From: Paracoccaceae bacterium
GTDB lineage: Bacteria > Pseudomonadota > Alphaproteobacteria > Rhodobacterales > Rhodobacteraceae
Assembly (NCBI GenBank): GCA_022822495.1
Contig: JAJEBQ010000019.1
Coordinates: 87,375 to 151,374, forward strand
Direction: 5' to 3'
DNA: 64,000 nt
The position numbers were made by a program, and so were the translations under genes. Of the stretch, positions 9,637 to 19,649 are shown piece by piece. The notes beneath the pieces were generated by a model. It was not told the DNA's origin. It was given only the letters and a program-made list of their open reading frames with translations, and ran no database searches. The stretch's first letter is position 1, and each line of letters starts with the position of its first letter.

Positions 9637-9651
9637 TCAATTTGAAATTGA
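9637..9651. promoter_or_regulatory. 15-bp palindrome just upstream of pccB
   Basis: TCAATTTGAAATTGA is a perfect palindrome with a single central base, ending 14 bp before the pccB start. This is a position where a repressor would block transcription or ribosome access. It is AT-rich, so chance occurrence is possible. Confidence 0.3.
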
Positions 9652-9665
9652 ACTAAGGCAATTGA

Positions 9666-11198
9666 ATGAACGACATAATTTCTGAATTGGAAAGACGCCG
9701 AGAAGAAGCCAGAACCGGGGGTGGTAAAAAAAGGATTGAAGCACAGCACCACAAGGGGAAACTGACAGCCAGAGAAAGAATTGAGCTTTTACTGGACGAG
9801 AATACGTTTGAAGAATTTGACATGTTTGTGACCCACAGATGTACCGATTTCGGGATGGACCAAACCAAGTTTTCGGGTGATGGCGTTGTAACCGGTTGGG
9901 GAACCATCAATGGTCGTATGGTCTACGTATTTAGCCAGGATTTTACTGTGTTCGGTGGATCCTTGTCTGAAACCCACGCAGCCAAGATCTGTAAAATTAT
10001 GGATATGGCCCTTCAGAATGGAGCACCGGTTGTAGGTTTAAATGATTCTGGTGGGGCAAGAATTCAGGAAGGTGTTGCTTCCCTAGCAGGCTATGCAGAA
10101 GTGTTTCAAAGGAACATTATGGCCTCGGGGGTTATCCCACAAATTAGTGTTATCATGGGTCCCTGTGCAGGCGGAGCTGTCTATTCTCCTGCCATGACTG
10201 ATTTTATCTTCATGGTAAAGGATTCATCCTACATGTTTGTAACCGGACCGGACGTCGTAAAAACTGTTACGAATGAAATCATAACCGCAGAGGAATTGGG
10301 TGGAGCCACGACCCATACCACCAAGTCTGCCGTCGCAGATGGAGCTTACAGCAATGATGTTGAAGCCTTGGCTGAAGTTCGAAGGTTTTTTGATTTCCTC
10401 CCCCTGAACAACCGGGACAAACCACCAAAGCGACCCTTTTATGATGATCCTGTACGTTTGGAATATTCACTTGATACATTGGCACCTGAAAATCCAAATG
10501 TCCCCTACGATATGAAAGAATTGATTATCAAGATTGCGGATGAGGGTGAGCTTTTTGAAGTCAAAAAAGATTTTGCCCAAAACATCATTACCGGATTTAT
10601 CAGGCTTGAGGGTTCCACCGTTGGTGTTGTCGCCAACCAACCGATGGTACTGGCCGGCTGTCTTGATATTGACAGTTCAAGAAAAGCCGCAAGGTTTGTA
10701 CGATTTTGTGATTCCTTCGATATACCCCTTTTAACGCTCGTGGATGTTCCGGGGTTTTTACCTGGTACTGCGCAAGAATATGGGGGCATCATTGTACATG
10801 GGGCCAAACTCCTTTTTGCCTTCGGGGAAGCAACAGTCCCCAAAGTAACTGTCATTACCAGAAAAGCCTATGGAGGTGCCTATGACGTTATGTCTTCCAA
10901 ACACCTCCGTGGAGATTTCAACTATGCTTGGCCTAGCGCACAGATTGCTGTGATGGGTGCCAAAGGGGCCGTTGAAATTTTATATCGAACAGAGATCAAC
11001 GATAGCGAACTCGTCAAGCAACGAACGGAGGAATATGAAAGCCGATTTGCCAATCCGTTTGTCGCCGCCGAGAAAGGCTTTATTGATGAGGTTATAATGC
11101 CGCATTCGACCAGAATAAGGGTCAGTCGTGCCTTTGCCACCTTGCGGAATAAAAAATCTCAAAATCCTTGGAAAAAACACGACAATATCCCCCTTTAA
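9666..11198 (+). CDS. pccB: Propionyl-CoA carboxylase, beta (carboxyltransferase) subunit
   Basis: Transfers the carboxyl group from carboxybiotin to propionyl-CoA, giving (S)-methylmalonyl-CoA. 510 residues, the expected length. Both crotonase-like halves are present: the N-half has [13 protein letters not shown] and [16 protein letters not shown], and the C-half has [14 protein letters not shown] and [19 protein letters not shown], which form the oxyanion holes. pccA follows after 31 bp on the same strand, and mutase is 2.8 kb downstream, so this is the entry to the methylmalonyl-CoA route. Confidence 0.96.
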   Translation: MNDIISELERRREEARTGGGKKRIEAQHHKGKLTARERIELLLDENTFEEFDMFVTHRCTDFGMDQTKFSGDGVVTGWGTINGRMVYVFSQDFTVFGGSLSETHAAKICKIMDMALQNGAPVVGLNDSGGARIQEGVASLAGYAEVFQRNIMASGVIPQISVIMGPCAGGAVYSPAMTDFIFMVKDSSYMFVTGPDVVKTVTNEIITAEELGGATTHTTKSAVADGAYSNDVEALAEVRRFFDFLPLNNRDKPPKRPFYDDPVRLEYSLDTLAPENPNVPYDMKELIIKIADEGELFEVKKDFAQNIITGFIRLEGSTVGVVANQPMVLAGCLDIDSSRKAARFVRFCDSFDIPLLTLVDVPGFLPGTAQEYGGIIVHGAKLLFAFGEATVPKVTVITRKAYGGAYDVMSSKHLRGDFNYAWPSAQIAVMGAKGAVEILYRTEINDSELVKQRTEEYESRFANPFVAAEKGFIDEVIMPHSTRIRVSRAFATLRNKKSQNPWKKHDNIPL

Positions 11199-11229
11199 TT
11201 GAAATACTGATACTGTAAAGGCTCATAAA

Positions 11230-13230
11230 TTGTTTGAAAAAATATTGATAGCAAACCGTGGGGAAATCGCCTGCCGCGTAATTAAATCCGCAAAAACCCT
11301 TGGTATCAAGACCGTTGCGGTTTATTCGGAAGCTGACAAAAACTCCTTACATGTTCAGATGGCCGATGAAGCCATCTTTATTGGCCCTCCTCCTGTCAAC
11401 CAATCCTACATTTTAATTGATAATATTATGGAGGCAATATCCCTAACCGGCGCGAATGCTGTACATCCTGGTTATGGTTTTCTTTCTGAAAACCCCCAAT
11501 TTGCCCAAAGGCTTGAGGATACTGGAATTACCTTCATAGGCCCACCGGCAAACGCCATAGAAGCAATGGGGGACAAACTCGCCTCCAAAAAAATTGCCCA
11601 CGAATCCGGTGTTTCAACGGTTCCCGGTTATCTCGGCGAAATCAACTCGGCAGAACACGCGCTTGAAATCTCCAAAGAAATTGGATTTCCAGTAATGATC
11701 AAGGCTTCAGCCGGAGGTGGCGGCAAGGGCATGCGTATTGCCTGGAATGAGGATGGGGTTGCTGAAGGATTTCAATCGTCTCGAAATGAAGCATCAAGTT
11801 CCTTTGGGGACGATCGAATTCTTATTGAAAAGTTTATAACCTCCCCCCGCCATATAGAGATTCAAATTCTTGGTGATAAATTCGGTAACTATGTCTACCT
11901 GAACGAAAGAGAATGCTCTATCCAGCGTAGAAATCAGAAAGTCATTGAGGAAGCTCCCTCTCCTTTTCTTGACCCACAAACCCGAGAATCCATGGGCAAG
12001 CAAGCCATTAGCCTCGCGAAGGCAGTGAATTATTTTTCGGCTGGTACGGTGGAATTTATTGTGGACAGCGATCAAAACTTTTATTTTCTTGAGATGAACA
12101 CCCGCCTTCAGGTTGAACATCCTGTAACGGAACTTACAACGGGCGTAGACCTTGTTAAGGAGATGATACAAATTGCCCACGGGGAAAAACTCTCACTTAC
12201 GCAGGATCAAATTTCAATTGATGGTTGGGCATTCGAATCAAGAGTTTATGCTGAAGATCCCCGCAGGAACTTCCTACCTTCCATCGGCCGAATAACCAAA
12301 TATAAACCGCCTGTCGAGTTCCATGACAGCGCGAACGCAATCAGAAATGATACCGGTGTTTTTGAGGGTGGTGAGATTAGCATGCATTATGATCCAATGA
12401 TCGCCAAACTCTGCACATGGTCCACCGATCGTAATGCAGCCATGGCAACAATGAGAACGGCATTGGATTCATTTGAAATAGAGGGTATTACCAGTAACAT
12501 TTCTTTCCTTTCGGCTGTCTATAATCACCCCAAATTCATTGATGGTAACATCACGACAGGTTTTATTGAAGAGGAGTTTCCTGAAGGATTTACTGGTGTT
12601 AACCATGCACCAGAAGCACTGGAACGGATAGCTGCGTGTGTAGCCATGATGCATCGTTTTGCGGAAATAAGACGAACACGGATTTCAGGTCGGATTGATC
12701 ACCACAAACGTAAAGTCGGTAATGAATGGACGGTATCGATCAATAATGAAGATTTTTTCATATCGCTTGATCCGTTCAAAACAGGTTGTCGAGTTAAATT
12801 TGATCATGGTAGGGAACTGGAAATAGTCTCCGCTTGGACACCTGGGCAAAGCCTGGCAGAATTTACCATTTCTGGTGATTTGTTGCTCTTGAGGGTTAAG
12901 CCCATCTCCCAAGGCTTCAAGGTCGAATTCAGAGGAGCCGAATTGGATGTCCTGGTACGTACCAAGAGACAGCGGGAATTGAGTTCCTTGATGAAGGAAA
13001 AGGAGATACCTGATACAAGCAAGTACCTCTTATGTCCAATGCCAGGATTGATTACGGATATCATGGTTTCGGTGGGCGACAAGATAGAGGACGGTCAAGC
13101 CCTGTGTACAATTGAAGCTATGAAAATGGAAAACGTTCTGAAAGCTAGTCGTAAGGGGACAATAAAAACAGTAAATGTTTCTCCTGGCAATTCTCTAACA
13201 GTTGATCAGGTAATCCTGGAATTTGAATAA
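11230..13230 (+). CDS. pccA: Propionyl-CoA carboxylase, alpha (biotin carboxylase/BCCP) subunit
   Basis: Carboxylates its own biotin with ATP and bicarbonate and partners PccB. 666 residues. The N-terminal biotin-carboxylase region starts FEKILIANRGEIACRV, with the glycine-rich ATP loop KASAGGGGKGMRIAW and the EMNTRLQVEHPVTE catalytic segment. A middle BT-like domain follows, then the C-terminal biotinyl domain with IEAMKMEN, whose Lys near residue 635 carries biotin. Translation must begin at TTG (11230): no ATG fits before the conserved N-terminus, and AAGG lies about 8 bases upstream. Confidence 0.96.
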   Translation: MFEKILIANRGEIACRVIKSAKTLGIKTVAVYSEADKNSLHVQMADEAIFIGPPPVNQSYILIDNIMEAISLTGANAVHPGYGFLSENPQFAQRLEDTGITFIGPPANAIEAMGDKLASKKIAHESGVSTVPGYLGEINSAEHALEISKEIGFPVMIKASAGGGGKGMRIAWNEDGVAEGFQSSRNEASSSFGDDRILIEKFITSPRHIEIQILGDKFGNYVYLNERECSIQRRNQKVIEEAPSPFLDPQTRESMGKQAISLAKAVNYFSAGTVEFIVDSDQNFYFLEMNTRLQVEHPVTELTTGVDLVKEMIQIAHGEKLSLTQDQISIDGWAFESRVYAEDPRRNFLPSIGRITKYKPPVEFHDSANAIRNDTGVFEGGEISMHYDPMIAKLCTWSTDRNAAMATMRTALDSFEIEGITSNISFLSAVYNHPKFIDGNITTGFIEEEFPEGFTGVNHAPEALERIAACVAMMHRFAEIRRTRISGRIDHHKRKVGNEWTVSINNEDFFISLDPFKTGCRVKFDHGRELEIVSAWTPGQSLAEFTISGDLLLLRVKPISQGFKVEFRGAELDVLVRTKRQRELSSLMKEKEIPDTSKYLLCPMPGLITDIMVSVGDKIEDGQALCTIEAMKMENVLKASRKGTIKTVNVSPGNSLTVDQVILEFE

Positions 13231-13314
13231 TGGTGGATACTCGTTTTAGATGGTTTGGTAAAACCCTGATGAGTGTTTTTGAGTCTCGCCTGGTTTTCCC
13301 ACTGGGCTTCAAAA

Positions 13315-13773
13315 CTAGTTTCGAGCCCTGAGTTCCTGTTGTCTAATAGGGAATTTATCAATGGTATTTATTATTTCCCGAACGTTCCATGTGGTAGGTT
13401 TGCGCAGGTAAATTATTCCATCTTTGCCGATCAATATTATGGCAAAACCTCTCGGTCTCAAATCAGTTCGAATGGCCGTTTCAACCGCAGGTTGATGATC
13501 TAGCAATACAATAACCTCCCTTTCCAACAGACTTTGTACACCTTGCTCCAAAAACCCAACTTGCTCAATGTAATTTGGATCTATGGGAGAATCTGAAAAA
13601 ATGATGAATATTCTTTTCTGCCAAAGGAATTCTTCAATGGTTAAATCAACATATTCGTCTAAGGTCAAGTCAATTATATCAAGTTTGGTTTCCGAATTGT
13701 CCTGCCCCATTACTCCCAAGGGCATTATTACCCCTATTACAAGGGGAAGGAAAAGTGAAAGGATAGTCTTCAT
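13315..13773 (-). CDS. DUF4174 domain protein, exported
   Basis: 152-residue protein with an N-terminal signal peptide (hydrophobic SLFLPLVIGVIMPLGVM before GQDN). The C-terminal half has LRPRGFAIILIGKDGIIYLR, the DUF4174 signature, preceded by a strand that resembles a thioredoxin-like fold (KRIFIIFSDSP) but without a CXXC. Function unknown. It is divergent from the mutase gene and convergent with pccA; as remembered, DUF4174 genes recur beside propionyl-CoA genes in Rhodobacterales. Confidence 0.72.
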   Translation of the reverse strand: MKTILSLFLPLVIGVIMPLGVMGQDNSETKLDIIDLTLDEYVDLTIEEFLWQKRIFIIFSDSPIDPNYIEQVGFLEQGVQSLLEREVIVLLDHQPAVETAIRTDLRPRGFAIILIGKDGIIYLRKPTTWNVREIINTIDKFPIRQQELRARN

Positions 13774-13886
13774 TTTCTAAATTCGTGGGTACTAAACTGA
13801 CTGATCAACCTTTGAACAAAACGAGGAATCGAGTAATTCTTAAAATGGTTGGGTCCCTACTATATATATAAAATCAAAACAAATTC

Positions 13887-13903
13887 AGTAACCTACGGTT
13901 ACT
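13887..13903. promoter_or_regulatory. 17-bp palindrome in the DUF4174-mutase divergent promoter region
   Basis: AGTAACC at 13887-13893 and GGTTACT at 13897-13903 form a perfect dyad around TAC, 64 bp before the mutase start. A TA-repeat tract (TATATATATATA) lies just upstream. The dyad has no flanking T tract and stands between two divergent genes, so an operator is more likely than a terminator. The binding protein is unknown. Confidence 0.4.
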
Positions 13904-13967
13904 TTCTTGTCAAAGTCAATTTAGGCCATAAACATATTTTGATACAATTTTAGAACTGGTAAGTTGG

Positions 13968-16100
13968 ATGACAAAGCAATTAAGTGAGTGGGAACAAATT
14001 GCCCAGAAGGAATTAAGAGGAAAAGACCCTAGCGAACTCAACAAGGAGACCCTTGAAGGTATTATTGTTAAACCTCTGTACACCCGACAAGACATAAAGG
14101 ATAATCCCTATCTTGAATCATTACCTGGTGACGAACCTTTTCTTCGTGGCCCAAGAGCCACCATGTATACAGGAAAGCCATGGACCATCAGACAGTATGC
14201 AGGATTTTCTACGGCTGAAGAGTCAAACTTATTCTATCGAAAAGCACTTGAAGGTGGTCAACAAGGAATTTCAGTGGCCTTTGATTTGGCCACTCACCGT
14301 GGCTATGACAGTGATCATCCCAGAGTAGAAGGAGATGTCGGTAAGGCTGGGGTTGCCATTGATTCAGTTGAAGATATGAAGATCCTGTTTGAAGGCATTC
14401 CCCTTGATAGAGTCTCTGTTTCAATGACGATGAATGGAGCTGTGATTCCAATTCTGGCAAACTTTATTGTGGCCGGTGAAGAACAGGGCGTAGCTCGTGA
14501 AAAACTTTCCGGTACCATTCAAAATGACATTTTGAAAGAGTTTATGGTGAGAAACACCTATATCTACCCGCCTGAGCCTTCAATGAGGATTGTCGGTGAT
14601 ATTATCGCTTTTACCAGTACTGAAATGCCTAAATTCAATTCCATTTCAATATCCGGCTATCACATGCAAGAGGCCGGAGCAAATATCGTTCAGGAGTTGG
14701 CCTATACCCTCGCCGATGGAAGGGAATATGTAAGGGCAGCTATCACAAGAGGTCTTGATGTCGATGTTTTTGCCGGGCGATTATCTTTCTTTTTCGCAAT
14801 CGGAATGAACTTTTTCATGGAAGTAGCCAAACTGCGGGCAGCCCGAGTTCTCTGGCACCGAATCATGTCTGAATTTAATCCCCAAAAAAACCGCTCGAAA
14901 ATGCTGCGGACCCATTGCCAGACGAGCGGTGTGAGTTTGCAGGCCCAAGATCCCTATAATAATGTCATCAGAACTTCTTATGAAGCTTTGGCTGCCGTGT
15001 TGGGAGGTACTCAATCACTCCATACGAACGCACTGGATGAAGCCATTGCGCTTCCTACGGAGTTTTCCGCCCGCATTGCCCGGAATACACAACTCATTCT
15101 GCAGGAAGAAATGGGAATTACTGATACCATCGATCCACTGGCCGGGTCCTATTATGTGGAATCCTTGACCAATGAAATAACCAATAAAGCTTGGGAACTT
15201 CTTGAGGAAGTCGATGAAATGGGCGGCATGGTCAAAGCAATCAATTCCGGTTTGCCCAAACTCAGGATAGAAGAAACAGCGGCAAGACGTCAAGCTATGA
15301 TTGATACGGGTGATGAAGTCATAGTTGGTGTCAACAAATATCTTCCACAAGAGGAAGAGGATATGGACATTCGAATGATAGAAAACCAAAAGGTGAGGGA
15401 TGAGCAGGTCGCCAAGTTGGAACGCATAAAAGGTTCAAGAAACAACGAAAAATGTCACCAGGCACTTTCGCAACTAAAAGAGGCGGCAAAAGGTGATGTC
15501 AATATCCTTGCAGCAGCAATTGACGCATCACGGGAGAGAGCCACAGTTGGAGAAATCTCTCATGCCTTGGAAGAAGTGTATGGGCGTCATTTTGCCAATC
15601 CCAATACATTGACAGGCGTTTATGGAAGTGCTCTCAAAGACGATGAAGATTTTCGTACTATTCAAAACAAGGTTAATGAATTTGCTCATGAAGAAGGACG
15701 AAGACCACGTATTTTGGTCACCAAAATGGGGCAAGATGGGCATGATCGAGGAGCCAGGGTCATTGCAACTGCCTTTGCTGACCTGGGATTTGATGTAGAC
15801 ATTGGCCCGTTGTTTCAAACACCTGAAGAAGCTGCTAGAGATGCCATTGATAACGATGTTCATGTTATTGGTGTCAGTTCACAAGCAGCAGGACACACAA
15901 CCCTTGCCCCCAAACTTATCGAAAACTTGAGGCGAGAAGGTGCCGAAGACAAAATTGTCATTTGTGGTGGGGTTATCCCTAAACAGGATCACCAATTCCT
16001 CTTTGATGTGGGCGTCAAAGCTGTGTTTGGACCTGGCACAAAAATTACCGATGCCGCCAGCAAGGTTCTGAGTTTGCTTAACGCCAAACAGAACACCTAG
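13968..16100 (+). CDS. mcm: Methylmalonyl-CoA mutase, single-chain
   Basis: Adenosylcobalamin enzyme that converts (R)-methylmalonyl-CoA to succinyl-CoA. 710 residues carrying both the TIM-barrel and the B12-binding domain. The barrel has [20 protein letters not shown] and [11 protein letters not shown]; the C-terminal domain has QDGHDRGA with the lower cobalt ligand His near residue 592 and [13 protein letters not shown]. The closing partners are pccAB just upstream and meaB near 1-2 kb. No methylmalonyl-CoA epimerase is in the window. The organism must obtain or make cobalamin. Confidence 0.97.
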   Translation: MTKQLSEWEQIAQKELRGKDPSELNKETLEGIIVKPLYTRQDIKDNPYLESLPGDEPFLRGPRATMYTGKPWTIRQYAGFSTAEESNLFYRKALEGGQQGISVAFDLATHRGYDSDHPRVEGDVGKAGVAIDSVEDMKILFEGIPLDRVSVSMTMNGAVIPILANFIVAGEEQGVAREKLSGTIQNDILKEFMVRNTYIYPPEPSMRIVGDIIAFTSTEMPKFNSISISGYHMQEAGANIVQELAYTLADGREYVRAAITRGLDVDVFAGRLSFFFAIGMNFFMEVAKLRAARVLWHRIMSEFNPQKNRSKMLRTHCQTSGVSLQAQDPYNNVIRTSYEALAAVLGGTQSLHTNALDEAIALPTEFSARIARNTQLILQEEMGITDTIDPLAGSYYVESLTNEITNKAWELLEEVDEMGGMVKAINSGLPKLRIEETAARRQAMIDTGDEVIVGVNKYLPQEEEDMDIRMIENQKVRDEQVAKLERIKGSRNNEKCHQALSQLKEAAKGDVNILAAAIDASRERATVGEISHALEEVYGRHFANPNTLTGVYGSALKDDEDFRTIQNKVNEFAHEEGRRPRILVTKMGQDGHDRGARVIATAFADLGFDVDIGPLFQTPEEAARDAIDNDVHVIGVSSQAAGHTTLAPKLIENLRREGAEDKIVICGGVIPKQDHQFLFDVGVKAVFGPGTKITDAASKVLSLLNAKQNT

Positions 16101-16110
16101 TTACTGTATC

Positions 16111-17481
16111 TTATAGCAGGACTGCAGCCGCCAACCCAAGAAAAGCAAAAAATCCAATTACATCAGTAACGGTCGTTACAAAAACACTTGAAGCAACGGC
16201 AGGATCAACCTTAATTTTTTCCAAAGCAACTGGAATTACTATTCCTGAAAGCCCTGCAACAACCATATTTACAATCATGGCCAGGCCGAGAACCATACCC
16301 AGATTGGCATCACCAAACCAAAAGAATCCAATTCCTCCTATGATGAGAGCAAAAATGATGCCGTTTATTAAACCAACCCAAATCTCCCTTTTAATAACCC
16401 GTCCTGAATTCAATCCGGTCAAATCCTTTGTTGCCAAAGCCCTTACAGCTACGGTTAACGATTGCGTACCTGCATTACCACCCATGGATGCAACGATTGG
16501 CATCAATACAGCCAAAGCAACGATTGCTTCAATCGTTTCTGTAAATTGTGAAATAACAATGGAGGCCAAAACAGCTGTTCCCAAATTGATCAACAACCAG
16601 GGGAATCTTTGACGTGCTATACCAAAAACACGATCTGTAAGACTTTCATCACCAACACCCGCCAGCCTCATCAAATCCTCTTCAGCCTCTTCATCCAGAA
16701 CAACCATGGCATCATCAATGGTTATGACCCCGACAACTCGATTGTTTTCATCCACCACAGGGGCTGAAATTAAATGGTACTGGTTGAAGGCATAAGCCAC
16801 TTCGTGTTGATCCTCAAGCACAGGAAAGGTTTTGAAATCCTCATCAGCAATAGTATTGAGCTCAACCTCACGATTGGAAGCCATCAAACGTCCCAACGAA
16901 ACCTGGTATACCGGTTCAATCCTGGGTGAAACAACCAGAATATGATAGAATTCTTCAGGTAAATTATCTGAACTTCTGATATGATCAATCGCCTGCCCAA
17001 CAGTCCAGCCTTCTGGTAACATGACAAATTTTCTTTGCATTAAGCGGCCGGCAGTATCCTCGGGGCATTGAAGTGACATCTGAACGGCCGCAAGGTCAGT
17101 CTCTTCCAAAGCTCCCAGGAATACATCCTGCTGTTCTGTTTCCAGATCTTCGACGATATCAACGATATCATCCGATTCAAGATCACCGACGGCGCTGGCA
17201 ATTTGGGTAGGATTCAGAAGTGAAACAATCTCATCCCTGATTTTCTCTTCGAGCTCGGACAAAACCTCCAAGTCAAAATCATGCCCCCAAAGGGTGACCA
17301 GGGCAGTTCTTGTTTCGGCATCGAATTGTTCAAGCAAATCTGCAATATCGGCTTCATGGATGTCCCTAAACAGTTCTTGCAGGTGATTTTTGTCTTCTGT
17401 CTGTATGGCCCAAAGAACCGACTCAGCCAATCCTGAGGTTAACTCAAATGTGGTCTCTTGACTTGTATTATTTTCAACCAT
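16111..17481 (-). CDS. mgtE: MgtE-type magnesium transporter
   Basis: 456-residue homodimeric Mg2+ channel of the inner membrane. Cytosolic N-domain (about residues 1-130, acidic HEADIADLLEQFD repeats), paired CBS domains (about 140-260, including APVVDENNRVVGVITIDDAM), then five transmembrane helices. The pore signature MPIVASMGGNAGTQSLTVAV is intact. GGAGGGAAA lies immediately before the ATG. It is convergent with the mutase gene, with only 10 bp between stops. Confidence 0.95.
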   Translation of the reverse strand: MVENNTSQETTFELTSGLAESVLWAIQTEDKNHLQELFRDIHEADIADLLEQFDAETRTALVTLWGHDFDLEVLSELEEKIRDEIVSLLNPTQIASAVGDLESDDIVDIVEDLETEQQDVFLGALEETDLAAVQMSLQCPEDTAGRLMQRKFVMLPEGWTVGQAIDHIRSSDNLPEEFYHILVVSPRIEPVYQVSLGRLMASNREVELNTIADEDFKTFPVLEDQHEVAYAFNQYHLISAPVVDENNRVVGVITIDDAMVVLDEEAEEDLMRLAGVGDESLTDRVFGIARQRFPWLLINLGTAVLASIVISQFTETIEAIVALAVLMPIVASMGGNAGTQSLTVAVRALATKDLTGLNSGRVIKREIWVGLINGIIFALIIGGIGFFWFGDANLGMVLGLAMIVNMVVAGLSGIVIPVALEKIKVDPAVASSVFVTTVTDVIGFFAFLGLAAAVLL

Positions 17482-17611
17482 TTTCCCTCCAGTCGATTTC
17501 AGGAATTGATAATTTTTATCAGGCAGTGTTTCAGTTCAAACTTGTTGTGCGATAATTCTTGGGGCTTTTTACTTTTTGCCTATGTTATTGTAACTGTTAT
17601 GAAAAATAAAT

Positions 17612-18931
17612 ATGAATTTCGATATGGGTAGGAAGAAATTAATCCTGGGTCAAACCCTGGGCTTTAACCAGGACCCGTTTTTTGGTTCAATTCAGGCTGC
17701 TACGGCATATAATTCCAGTGGGGCAATCTACATTAAAGATGGCCTCATTTCTGATCTTGGCAATCGCACAGAATTATTGTCAAAATATCGTGATGTTCCA
17801 ACCTTCGACTATTCGAATTATCTCCTGACAGCAGGAATGATAGACTCTCATGCCCATTATCCTCAAACCCGGATTATTGCCAGCTGGGGTGCCCGGTTAA
17901 TCGAATGGTTGAACACTTATACCTTCCCGGAAGAAGAAAAATTTGGTGATATAGATTATGCCAGGCAAACGGCAGAATTTTATATTGATACCCTTTTAAA
18001 AAATGGCATTACTACGGCAAGCACCTTTTGTACGATACATCCGGTGAGCGTTGATGCCATATTTGAGAGTGCATTAAGTCGAGGTATGCGGATTGTAGCT
18101 GGCAAAACCTGTATGGACCGCAACGCACCTCCAGGACTACTTGATACGGTAAATTCTGGTTACGACGACTCAAAAAGGTTGCTCGAAAGATGGCATAATA
18201 AAGATCGATTATCTTACGCCATTTCACCCAGATTTGCACCAACATCTTCGGCCGAGCAACTTGAGGCTTTGGGGTCACTATGGCAAGAATACCCTGATTG
18301 TCTGATGCAAACTCACCTTTCTGAGCAAGTGGAAGAAATCGCATGGGTTGGATCCCTCTTCCCCAGCAGAAAAGATTATTTGGATGTCTATCAACACTTC
18401 AATTTGCTGGGCAAGAGAGGTCTGTATGGTCATTGTATTCACTTGAGCGCAAGAGAATTGGACCGCCTCAAAGAAGTTGAAGGAAAGCTCATACATTGTC
18501 CAACCTCAAATCTGTTTATAGGCTCAGGTTTATTCAGAACTTGGGACCGTAAGGCCGATGGGCTGAATGTTGGTTTGGCAACTGATACCGGTGGCGGTTC
18601 TTCCTTTTCAATGTTTCGAGTGATGGCATCTGCTTACGAAGTAAGTCAACTTTGTGGTCATGCCTTGCATCCTTCACAACTTTTTTGGTTAGCAACCGTA
18701 GCAAATGCCCAAGCCCTGCACATGGAAGACACCATAGGGAATCTTCAAATTGGCCTGGAGGCTGATATTATAGCAATTGATTTATATTCAACAGAGGTTA
18801 TCAGCCAACGGTCTAAAGATGCTGAAAATATATGGGATAAGTTATTTCCCACGATCATGATGGGTAACCAAAGTGCAATAAGAAATGTCTGGGTAGCCGG
18901 TAATGAGTTTGGAGATTTATCCCGTAATTAA
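17612..18931 (+). CDS. guaD: Guanine deaminase
   Basis: Zinc amidohydrolase that converts guanine to xanthine, the first step of guanine salvage or catabolism. 439 residues. The metal-binding DSHAHYPQT, the substrate region QTHLSEQVEEIAWV, GHCIHLS and the late ATDTGGGSSFSMFRVM segment are all typical of GuaD within the amidohydrolase superfamily. Adjacent convergent upp (uracil salvage) gives a nucleobase-salvage setting, although no xanthine dehydrogenase is present here. Confidence 0.9.
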   Translation: MNFDMGRKKLILGQTLGFNQDPFFGSIQAATAYNSSGAIYIKDGLISDLGNRTELLSKYRDVPTFDYSNYLLTAGMIDSHAHYPQTRIIASWGARLIEWLNTYTFPEEEKFGDIDYARQTAEFYIDTLLKNGITTASTFCTIHPVSVDAIFESALSRGMRIVAGKTCMDRNAPPGLLDTVNSGYDDSKRLLERWHNKDRLSYAISPRFAPTSSAEQLEALGSLWQEYPDCLMQTHLSEQVEEIAWVGSLFPSRKDYLDVYQHFNLLGKRGLYGHCIHLSARELDRLKEVEGKLIHCPTSNLFIGSGLFRTWDRKADGLNVGLATDTGGGSSFSMFRVMASAYEVSQLCGHALHPSQLFWLATVANAQALHMEDTIGNLQIGLEADIIAIDLYSTEVISQRSKDAENIWDKLFPTIMMGNQSAIRNVWVAGNEFGDLSRN

Positions 18932-18965
18932 TTCCATCTGAATCAATTAGATTGTTGTGCCAGTT

Positions 18966-19601
18966 TTATGTCGTTCCATACAATCTATCGCCAGCATCAC
19001 CCAAACCGGGAAGTATATATCCCAATTCATTTAACCTGGTATCCAGTGCAGCAGTTATAACCTGTACATCCGGATGTGTATCTCGCATGATCTCAACGCC
19101 TTCAGGGGCAGCCAACAGACACACAAATCTTATATTTTTGGCACCTTCCTCCTTAAGCCTTGATACCGCTGCGGCGGCCGAATGTCCCGTAGCAAGCATT
19201 GGATCAAGCAGAATAACCAGTCTTGCCTCAATATCCAAAGGAACTTTAAAATAATACTCGACCGGTTTAAGGGTTTCTTCATTTCGGTATAATCCAATAT
19301 AGCCAACTCGGGCTGAAGGAATTAATTCCAACACCCCTTCCAAAAGTCCATTACCAGCCCTCAGGATAGAAACCAGTGCTAACTTCTTGCCTAACAGAGA
19401 TGGTGATTCCATTGGCATTAATGGTGTTTCAATGGATTTTTTACCTAGAGGAAGGTCGCGAGTGATTTCATAAGCCAACAACATCGAAATTTCCCGAAGC
19501 AACCTTCTGAATTCCGAAGATGATGTTTCTTTTTTCCTGATCAAGGTTAATTTGTGTTGAATCAGCGGATGATTCACCACCGTCAGATTCTTTTCCACCA
19601 T
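18966..19601 (-). CDS. upp: Uracil phosphoribosyltransferase
   Basis: Converts uracil and PRPP to UMP. 211 residues, the usual size. The PRPP-binding loop [37 protein letters not shown] and the C-terminal [17 protein letters not shown] uracil-binding motif are intact. Cytosolic. The next gene on this strand, prpE, ends 48 bp upstream, so read-through is possible but function is unrelated. Confidence 0.96.
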   Translation of the reverse strand: MVEKNLTVVNHPLIQHKLTLIRKKETSSSEFRRLLREISMLLAYEITRDLPLGKKSIETPLMPMESPSLLGKKLALVSILRAGNGLLEGVLELIPSARVGYIGLYRNEETLKPVEYYFKVPLDIEARLVILLDPMLATGHSAAAAVSRLKEEGAKNIRFVCLLAAPEGVEIMRDTHPDVQVITAALDTRLNELGYILPGLGDAGDRLYGTT

Positions 19602-19649
19602 ACTCTTTTCTTTCCTATCAAATTAATTCGATGTCTCTTATCTCTCGAA

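Noticed and set aside
13858..13871. TATATATATATA tract as an origin or recombination site
   Set aside because: A short dinucleotide run next to the mutase promoter with no other associated structure; ordinary promoter AT-richness explains it.
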